Shown here piece by piece: positions 59,301 through 64,000 of a stretch of 64,000 nucleotides of DNA. A program made the position numbers and the translations under genes. The first letter of the stretch is position 1; each line of letters starts with the position of its first letter. Location of the stretch: the NCBI GenBank assembly GCA_026874595.1, contig CM049318.1:33069956-33133955 (forward strand). The letters run 5' to 3'. A model generated the notes under the pieces. That model worked only from the letters and a program-made list of their open reading frames with translations, made no database searches and was not told where the DNA came from. The DNA comes from Sipunculus nudus. Taxonomy: Eukaryota > Annelida > Sipuncula > Golfingiida > Sipunculidae.

Positions 59301-59892
59301 CAACCTGACCTAATTGTTTGAAAGTTGTAAATGCCGGGTCTGAAATGTCTGCTTTGTCCTACATGGCTTGTTGTTGTTTTCCCAAGCACATACTAACCCA
59401 GTTTGCAAATGATGAAATAGCCATTCAAAATGGCAAAGTTTATATTTAATGCCAATAATCCTGTCTTACCCCAGTTCCGTTTTTAGCTTACAAGTTTCAA
59501 AGTCACGACAAATATGTCAGATACATGGTTTTCTAGGTGAGATAAATTAAGTAAGACACCTTTGATGTTTATGTTTAATTCTCACTACAGGTCCAGAATG
59601 ATCTTTAAATGCATTCTGAGTGGTTCAATCACCACCTGTAAAAATTATGTATACTTTGACCAAAAATATAGGATGGTACCAGTACTTATTTGCATGATCT
59701 AAGACAAGGCTCTCTGTTTAAAGATCAGGATCCCTTTACACAATTTTTTTCAGTGTTTAATTTTCCTTCCTGTTTATTGAAGTAATTTTCTTCTGTTTTT
59801 TTTCTCTCTCATAGGAATGGTTGATCAATGAACAGTGCCACCTAGTGTATGGCATGAAACTACCAACAGGGTTCCAGCTGATAGGAAAAGTG
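38352..59892 (+). CDS. RmlA-like sugar-phosphate nucleotidyltransferase family protein (8 exons seen, both ends missing)
   Basis: Eight exons join in consistent phase: 38352-38389, 39057-39157, 44132-44176, 45132-45218, 57672-57738, 58048-58211, 59007-59163 and 59815-59892. The product (about 235 residues) reads as the NTP_transferase (RmlA/GlmU-type) fold, a family that condenses a sugar-1-phosphate with an NTP to give an NDP-sugar. Seen in order: AGHG nucleotide loop, IPKALLP (family PKxLLPv), YLVTNADKY, INDGTTT, VVAGDMLF (metal-binding Asp of the GDxL motif), RFHEKPS (EKP) and EWLINEQ..VYG. The Arg of the GxGTR loop and the second metal Asp (usual D-I-G near the C terminus) both align with Leu here. 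The N-terminal beta strand before AGHG and the C-terminal helix after IGKV are not in these exons; I could not find the missing exons. Introns hold a hAT element and a Gypsy element. Family assignment is from motifs recalled, not a search. Activity and substrate are unknown. Confidence 0.8.
39057..39157 (+). CDS. Host gene exon b (PKALLP motif)
   Basis: Acceptor gttccag, donor AC/gtaagt. It contains the IPKALLP signature, whose Lys contacts the phosphates in this family, followed by GGKRILDYWWEAIK. It ends with two bases of a split Thr codon completed at 44132. Confidence 0.85.
39256..39340 (-). repeat. Fragment of the 30-33 kb element's end
   Basis: TTTTTAGCTGACTGTAAGTT..GATCACCCAGCGTCTGTCTG resembles the reverse complement of 32915-33000 (TTTTTTAGCTCAGCTGACTG..GATCACTCTTTGTCC). 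It lies in the intron after exon b. Confidence 0.45.
39509..41744 (-). mobile_element. hAT DNA transposon, deleted/non-autonomous (2,236 bp)
   Basis: Terminal inverted repeats CAGGGTTGGGG (left) and CCCCAACCCTA (right; one terminal mismatch) are flanked by a perfect 8-bp duplication CATATAGA (39501-39508 and 41745-41752), the hAT hallmark. Both subterminal regions (about 39525-39660 and 41575-41730) are packed with GTACTCAAGTAC-like palindromes, likely transposase-binding repeats. The interior holds a minus-strand hAT transposase remnant. It lies in the host intron between exons b and c. Confidence 0.92.
39900..41183 (-). pseudogene. hAT transposase fragment (RNase-H-like core, broken C terminus)
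   Basis: The open frame 41183 to 40086 (365 residues) shows TDNASN (38-43, the region of the second catalytic Asp), an acidic insert, CFAH (100-103), ATRWNS (155-160) and LDPRF, all typical of hAT/ZBED-type transposases. It stops at DPLQY, where a TAG replaces the expected Trp codon. Downstream DNA still encodes the dimerisation region (LPRLAQLAC.., then SIGGKVFRPERCQL in another frame), showing one more frameshift. The N-terminal BED finger and first catalytic Asp are absent, so it cannot be active alone. Confidence 0.9.
42262..42365. repeat. Second, short block of the 25-bp minisatellite
   Basis: About four units (GGCACCTCTCTGGACACTGG and variants) in the same orientation as the array at 42902, separated from it by an inverted-arm structure at about 42361-42880. 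Confidence 0.8.
42361..42880. mobile_element. Inverted-repeat element between the two minisatellite blocks
   Basis: ACCTCTTATGACATTAA (42421) pairs with TTAATGTCATAAGAGGT (42795-42811), and GCCCAGCACCAATGTTGTTA (42499) with its complement near 42706-42730. Arms of about 130-180 bp with gaps reach the edges of both 25-bp blocks. No ORF inside. Confidence 0.65.
42902..43500. repeat. 25-bp minisatellite (about 24 units)
   Basis: The unit is GGCAGCACCTCTCTGGACACTGGGT with scattered changes. Because 25 is not a multiple of 3 and the minus-strand unit has no stop in any frame, three long minus-strand ORFs arise with a 25-residue period. I take them as repeat artefacts. Confidence 0.9.
44132..44176 (+). 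CDS. Host gene exon c (short, 45 nt)
   Basis: Acceptor tttttttttacag, donor AA/gtaagt. It encodes RQLFSEVYLVTNAD, the second beta strand and VTNA motif. Phases match exons b and d. The upstream intron (39158-44131) contains the hAT element and the 25-bp minisatellite. Confidence 0.8.
45132..45218 (+). CDS. Host gene exon d (NDGTTT motif)
   Basis: Acceptor cttatttacag, donor ACAG/gttata (weak: no purine-rich +3 to +6). It encodes KYKHYERWATASEFPEENI and INDGTTTLDN, typical of the family. The Gypsy LTR begins only 17 bp after this exon. Confidence 0.85.
45236..48109 (+). repeat. 5' LTR (2,874 bp)
   Basis: Starts TGTAGCAGAG and ends GGTTACA. It matches 54441-57315 almost base for base; differences seen are T/A at LTR position 3, T/C near 45355, and an 11 versus 12 C run near 46587. 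About 2.9 kb is far longer than most Gypsy LTRs. AATAAA hexamers occur at 47095 and 48049; the second, close to the LTR end, is a candidate poly(A) signal. Short ORFs inside recur identically in both LTRs but show no recognisable protein. Confidence 0.95.
48113..48130 (+). other. Primer-binding site, tRNA-Leu type
   Basis: TGGTGGCAGCGGTGGGAT begins three bases after the LTR CA end. Its complement ends in CCA and matches, over 18 nt, the 3' end of eukaryotic tRNA-Leu (AAG-type, as I recall its T-stem and acceptor sequence). This is the expected site for priming minus-strand DNA. Confidence 0.85.
48131..48833 (+). other. Gypsy 5' untranslated leader
   Basis: About 700 bp between the primer-binding site and the gag ATG, with stops in all frames and no recognisable domain. 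It would hold the packaging signal if one exists; none can be identified by eye. Confidence 0.6.
48834..50021 (+). CDS. gag: Gypsy gag polyprotein, interrupted by an in-frame TAA
   Basis: The ATG at 48834 has a good context (gtcATGG) and opens a coiled-coil-like MATLQDLQDQIAKLQRDMD start. The frame is broken once, at TAA 49203-49205 (codon 124), then continues uninterrupted to TAG at 50019-50021, for 395 codons in all. The capsid-type region spans both sides of the stop. A CCHC zinc knuckle (C-x2-C-x4-H-x4-C, CFLCGKPGHIKREC) starts at residue 268. The C terminus is proline- and glutamine-rich and ends with four 11-residue repeats of the TATxFGSQ type (about 49879-50006). Most likely the stop is a C-to-T change of a CAA codon. 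Gag packages the RNA and forms the particle. Confidence 0.9.
50012..50055 (+). promoter_or_regulatory. Predicted -1 ribosomal frameshift signal at the gag-pol junction
   Basis: CCCAAAC (50012-50018) lies in gag phase as C CCA AAC, fitting X XXY YYZ, and is followed at once by the gag TAG. After an 8-nt spacer comes a perfect 10-bp stem, CCTATTGAAT (50027-50036) with ATTCAATAGG (50046-50055), and a 9-nt loop. A -1 slip enters the pol frame, which is open from 49997. Heptamer, spacer and stem all match the known rules for -1 frameshifting; efficiency is not known. Confidence 0.85.
50018..54190 (+). CDS. pol: Gypsy pol polyprotein (protease, RT, RNase H, integrase)
   Basis: Residues are numbered from the GTG at 50039, but entry is by -1 frameshift, so no start codon is needed. 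Aspartic protease DTGS at 47-50. Reverse transcriptase has the catalytic Asp of TTLDLTSAYHQ at 434 and YLDD at 496-499. RNase H has Asp659, Glu703 and Asp729. The integrase zinc module is H926-x4-H931-x29-C961-x2-C964, and its catalytic triad is Asp991, Asp1050 and Glu1086 with 35 residues between the last two. No chromodomain follows; the tail is Ser/Asp-rich and ends with a basic RRTSRQNAGY segment. The frame is intact for about 1,383 codons. One oddity is Arg469 where MPFGL is almost invariant. Function: converts element RNA to DNA and integrates it. Confidence 0.97.
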   Translation, partial: LVFPIEYVSNSIGKNVGSQDPNCDSRDKIIQKTVGGRPVVRVQIGGKDTSALIDTGSQVTLVSEKFFEDHLKPVSGNFLMAQTWFKINGANGLEVPYLGLFITDVVLQGVKLSEVGVLVLKDSPDCTNMRNEIPSILGTNVLQHVPQFSHLLKSSETIIKQTQESCSSNLGFAGVSKCEACLIKAGEVAFVPVMTPNQEGLCFVDAFDKGIMGSLYIVPGIILSASSKIQVVNTSQRDIKLLPGTRIGVCHMVDIVTGKESKLHLSCSESSVTVSHSNQESNHESIHDSPAERDSEQMPKVDLSHLIGTMDELERVKASIMKHRNVFLADEEKLGCTKTVQHHINTTDDVPVVQPFRKIPPQLWQDVQEHLNGLLDKGIIEESNSEYASPIVIVRKKNNEIRMCVDYRKLNTKIRKDAFPLPRIEESLDALTGAKYFTTLDLTSAYHQIEVAPEDRKKTAFITPMGLYQYRRMPFRLSTAPATFQRLMSQVFREDIFRILLVYLDDIIVFSSTIEEHLERLEKVFSTLAKHNLKLKAEKCALFKEEVTYLGHIVSADGICPDPGKVAAVKEYEVPTTVRELRRFLGFCSYYRRFVPNFAKIAAPLHALVGSASGKNKKGHGRSKNQALPYWESEHEQAFQVLKGKLTTTPVLAYADFTKLFILETDASDQGLGAVLSQEQDGIKRVIAYASRGLRGGEKNKEGYSSRKLELLALKWAVADKFKDYLIGSNFTVYTDNNPLTYVMGRGKLNAVEQRWVAALASFNFSFKYRSGKENTNADFLSRQESRPWDLDAEEVASMCAFVLESANVPKEIQAKACQIAISTPEKELLSIAEHHELKATVLPTVGAKQMSDLQSQDPVIGPVKKFLKEGVKPSLTQRKHATKEVQLLLRQWDRLKESKGVLYRSVQDPCKGKLKQILLPQQLKSQILQNSHDHHGHQGIERTELLIKEKYFWPKMHQEIKEYIEQCERCALAKPIKVKTSLGSLLSTKPLEVLAMDFTLLEKSSSGYENVLVLTDIFTKYAIAVPTKDQKSTTVAKVLVNYWFRRFGPPQRLHSDQGRDFESKLIKDLCELYGIKKSRTTPYHPQGNAQCERFNRTLHNLLRALPPERKRKWPEYLDELVFFYNTTPHSTTGFSPFYLMYGRDANNFRNLVQDDTLETTEASAEEPTMNNWVTKHQQKLKEIYRIAQEQLKQKAETRKTHHDGQLKDHSLAVGTEVYRKNHTVKGRKKFQDAYHPKRYVILACNHDQHIYLIEPTDGLGKANWINRADLRPCPDRKSNHQVQKKLRKRHSQLTRKTSCTSSSDDDEIRVLINYRHNEQSTEAGNLSNDTNAGSYHSVSQTTSDEDEMFIPRRTSRQNAGYHRNPYNLPRSALSNYVNNSLIQKKETTV
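54424..54440 (+). other. Polypurine tract
   Basis: GAAAAAGTGGGGGTGGA abuts the 3' LTR TG. It is the usual primer site for plus-strand DNA synthesis in LTR elements. The 54191-54423 stretch before it is non-coding, with a duplicated TTTTGTTAGTG. Confidence 0.85.
54441..57315 (+). repeat. 3' LTR (2,875 bp)
   Basis: Near-identical copy of 45236-48109, starting TGAAGCAGAG directly after the purine-rich tract and ending TTACA at 57315 before the CATA duplication. Transcripts of the host gene must read through or splice across it. Confidence 0.95.
57672..57738 (+). CDS. Host gene exon e
   Basis: Acceptor ttaatttgcag, donor GTG/gtgagt. It completes the split Arg codon from 45218 and encodes LGAVTDFELVLRTRNIQDD then VMV, leading into the GD motif. 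It lies 357 bp downstream of the Gypsy 3' LTR end. Confidence 0.85.
58048..58211 (+). CDS. Host gene exon f (AGDMLF metal site)
   Basis: Acceptor attttcag, donor ACAG/gtaggt. It begins VAGDMLFQD, containing the first metal-binding Asp of the sugar nucleotidyltransferase fold, and continues to GIVEVSPEDN, equivalent to the family's Y-G-V-V-E strand. Confidence 0.85.
59007..59163 (+). CDS. Host gene exon g (EKP motif; GC donor)
   Basis: Acceptor aatttcag. It encodes ILRFHEKPSPGETDSRLASV..FYCF, with the sugar-phosphate-binding EKP Lys. The donor is ATG/gcaagt, a GC-AG intron: using the nearby GT at 59168 shifts the next exon into a stop within a few codons, while the GC donor joins FGKFM to EWLINEQ in frame. 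Confidence 0.8.
59815..59892 (+). CDS. Host gene exon h (last recognised)
   Basis: Acceptor ttctctctcatag, donor GTG/gtgagt, 26 codons in phase 0. It encodes EWLINEQCHLVYGMKLP then TGFQLIGKV. In active relatives the last part reads W-x-D-I-G-(D/T); here Leu takes the place of Asp. At least one more exon is expected; none was recognised up to 64000. Confidence 0.75.
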
Positions 59893-60675
59893 GTGAGTTC
59901 TGACACAAGTGTTTCATGAAAATAAAATTATAAAACCACATGTCCATTTGCATGACTGCAGATGTGGACATACACAGTTAAAACTCCAATAAAACAGAAA
60001 TTAAAAAGACTGTTTCCACTTGGGTGGTCACTGTGGTGTTATGGTACAGTTTCAGATACCATTTTGCAGACCAGTTTATGTAGTAAGGATGGATATGTAT
60101 ACAAAACATCCTTGATGCTTTGAGGTGAAAATCCTGAAAACTTCACTAACAACAAGTATAGGGAAATATGTCCAGAGATCTCTTTGCATGTTTACCCCCA
60201 TCACACCCACACAGTCACATGTCCTGTGTCAGTACAAGTGACCTATAGTATACTGTGGATGGCTTCATGTTTATCAGGTAAAAAATTTGCAATTATCACT
60301 TTTTCTCTGTTCCATTTTCACAAATGTACAAAAGACCAAGGCACAGAGTATAACCATTATTATGTGAATTAATTTCGTCAAATATTAAGTGCACAAAATC
60401 TTGCAAACAATAACATTGTTGATGGCAGACAATTGGAAAGATCTAATATCATTTGAAATATGACTGTTTGAACCAATTTAATCTTTTTTTTTTATAATGT
60501 CCACCTTTCAACTTTGCCTTCGACATTTGAAATTCTTCTTCATGAAGTTGTTATGTATGCAATAATTCCTTGCTCGAATATTTTGAATTGTAGTAAACAA
60601 GGCAACCACAGTAATACTTTGACAAATACTATGTATATCCAACATAAAATTTGTCTGTCTACAAATACCTCTATA
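59893..60675. other. Host intron sequence, no exon found
   Basis: Follows the GTG/gtgagt donor of exon h. No acceptor followed by an in-frame continuation of the nucleotidyltransferase C terminus was recognised. Confidence 0.4.
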
Positions 60676-60677
60676 TA

Positions 60678-61908
<1,231 letters not shown>

Positions 61909-61910
61909 TA

Positions 61911-64000
61911 CTAAACACTATTTTGCTATTCTAAACTACCAGATAAGTCTTGAACTGATTGAAGGCTGAGCCACATTTTTTTCAGCAAATCTGCAGGTCT
62001 TTGTTTCACTTATTAAACCTCCACCATCCATAGTACTGTAAATTTTGTCTTTCTTGTACCATCCTGGATGGAAGACTATGATATATGTCTTGCTAAGTGA
62101 GAGTCAAGATAAATCTGAATGTCTGATTCAAAGTACTACAAACTTGTTTTCTAGTCCATGTGAGATTTGCTGTACAAACATGCATATTTACCAGAAATAC
62201 TTTACAATCAGTGATTCATTGCTGAATGCTAGATATGCCTATACTTTTACAATAGCTACCTTTAGGGGCTAGGCTGAAGTCTGATGTAAAAGGCTTCAGA
62301 TTTCTAGCCCCAGGTGTTTACTCTTAAGTTTTTGTAACCCAGCACCTGTTGCTTCTGTAGCTGTCCCAGTCCTAAAGCTACGCCTTTAAAATGTGCTGTA
62401 TCTGAATTAATAAACTTCAAATTTATTGCTAACTGTCAGTCATAAAAACATCTCTTGAGAAAGCCTTTCTGTTTATAAAAAACAGTGGACTGCTATGGGG
62501 ACCTCTCCTGTTAAGGTAAGAGAAGAGGGGTTTCACAGGACATTGGCCCTGCACCTTCACAGAAAAGTTAATGTACTGTGCCTGTCCAGGACTACTGGTT
62601 TTGGAGGACCTTAAAATCTAATTGCAGCCAAACTGGGTTACGGAAATTCATCAGAATTGGTACATCTTTTCTTTGTACTTCTTTTCTAGGCCTGGGTTGC
62701 ACCAACTAACCCCCACTCTAAATCGGCCAAAGTCTTAAATGGCTTTGAACATCATTCTGTCGGTTAAGGAAGTGACAGTGTTGATGGTGGCACCTAACAA
62801 ATTAAGTAATATTTAGTAATGGAGCATCTTATATCCAGAGGGGGGATTTTCTGTGCACCTTGCACGAGTTTGCAAACCAAAAATTAATTTCTAGGAGCTG
62901 TCAGGTTAAAGGTGTTAAAAACTATATTTTATAAAAATTATATACTGGTTAACATTGTTCCTGGCATTCCTTAAGAACCTTTCCATAAAGAAATATCATT
63001 AAAATGCTCTGTGATACTGGTGGACAAGCCCAGTAAGCCTGCTCCACCTTCAAGTAAAATGCTTCTAAATGCTGCAGTGCTCTGCTGTATGCAGACAGAG
63101 TGGAAGTTACCACCACAGCCTTTACGCTTCGCCTCTCTGACCTTATTATGCTAATGAACCCCATGAATGCTCCTGCACAGAGCTCAAAATTGGTAATTTT
63201 CTATTGAAAAAAAATTTTGATGCAGGTGTTTAAAATTGACGCAGGCAGCACCTGAGAACCATACCTTTATTTTTTGTATGGCCTAATATCTCTGTTTTCC
63301 ATTTATCAATCATTATGATGTGTTTTGCTATATTTTGGGTTATTTGGATCATACAGATTCAGTGCAAGGTAGGACATTATTATCACTAAGCAGTCAGCAG
63401 AATAGTTCCTTCAACTTATGGCATAGAACTTTGTATAAGTTCTCCTTTGTATGAAAAATATCCAAAACTAGACGACCATAGGTCGAACGCTTGCCGGAAT
63501 TCGGAAGTGAAACACAGACGAACAGACAGAACATATTGTCGGTTTTCTATTAATGGAATGACTCTCAGGGACATTGCTGAGAATATGTGGCCCGTAGAAT
63601 GACATATGAGACAAAAGAACAGGCAAGCAGACAAAGCTGACAACAAAAGACAAACATACAGACATACTGACTTTGTGAGACAAGATTGACACCAGATGAC
63701 ATAAGCTAGTTATTGAGAAGATTCAAAGGAAGAAAATGAGTTATAATTTATGTAATTTAGATTTATAGTTTACGAGGTATGGCGAATTAATGATATACTT
63801 GGGAGGCTCGACTGTAGCGCCCTCTAGCAGACATATTCCAAAGACGACAAATGCGTTTCGTATTATTAGTGTATGACATGAGATGTCTCAGTTTCAAAAG
63901 GATTCCGTCAAAGTTGTGGCCTGTAGAATGCTATATGTAAGGCGTAAGAACCAGCAAGCAGGCGACTTTGAGGATAACGGACAAACAGATGGACACACTG
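61911..64000. other. No gene recognised; degenerate repeats at the right edge
   Basis: TGGCCCGTAGAATGACATATGAG (63588) and TGGCCTGTAGAATGCTATATGTA (63920) mark two copies of a ~330-bp repeat rich in GACAGACA/GACAAACA that runs off the window. The last host exon may lie here or beyond. Confidence 0.4.

Overview
The window is nuclear DNA from an invertebrate animal, most likely a lophotrochozoan and plausibly a bivalve mollusc. The reasons are AT-rich sequence full of microsatellites, GT-AG introns splitting a metazoan-style gene, tRNA-derived SINEs, many small inverted-repeat DNA elements, a hAT, two pogo-type elements and a Ty3/Gypsy retrotransposon. Nothing looks bacterial, and no CRISPR array, rRNA or free-standing tRNA gene was seen. 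The species assignment is inference only.

Layout. 1-38 kb is almost entirely non-genic: a GC-richer patch near 0.54-1.1 kb, SINEs (1.76-2.15, 9.8 and 13.8 kb; a weaker one at 20.1 kb), palindromic MITEs (2.27, 3.78, 14.0 kb), hAT-type MITEs with perfect 8-bp target duplications (15.06 and 24.4 kb), a 34-bp minisatellite (14.3-15.5 kb), a small pogo-type element set between dinucleotide arrays (28.25-29.37 kb), a TIR-bounded element containing about six ~338-bp tandem units (30.28-33.0 kb), and a 1.19-kb foldback element (36.95-38.14 kb). One unrecognised ORF of up to 188 codons lies at 17.58-18.14 kb. A weak ROMO1-like reading frame lies at 33.9-34.15 kb on the minus strand.

38.35-59.89 kb is a plus-strand host gene read from eight consecutive phase-compatible exons. 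It encodes an RmlA-type sugar-phosphate nucleotidyltransferase-like protein. The first exon(s) and the last exon are not identified. Several conserved catalytic positions of the family look substituted, so it may be a pseudoenzyme.

Two large insertions sit in its introns. A 2,236-bp hAT element (39,509-41,744, 8-bp duplication CATATAGA) carries a broken minus-strand transposase. A 12,080-bp Ty3/Gypsy element (45,236-57,315, 4-bp duplication CATA) begins 17 bp after a splice donor and lies in the gene's own sense. The Gypsy element has unusually long (2.87 kb), nearly identical LTRs, a tRNA-Leu-type primer-binding site, gag and pol in different frames, and a textbook -1 frameshift signal (CCCAAAC, 8-nt spacer, 10-bp hairpin) at their junction. 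Its gag has one in-frame TAA and its reverse transcriptase one unusual Gly-to-Arg change, so this young copy is probably defective. Removing it leaves an ancestral intron of about 369 bp.

59.9-64 kb holds a non-autonomous pogo/Tigger-like element (60,678-61,908) and degenerate repeats running off the window.
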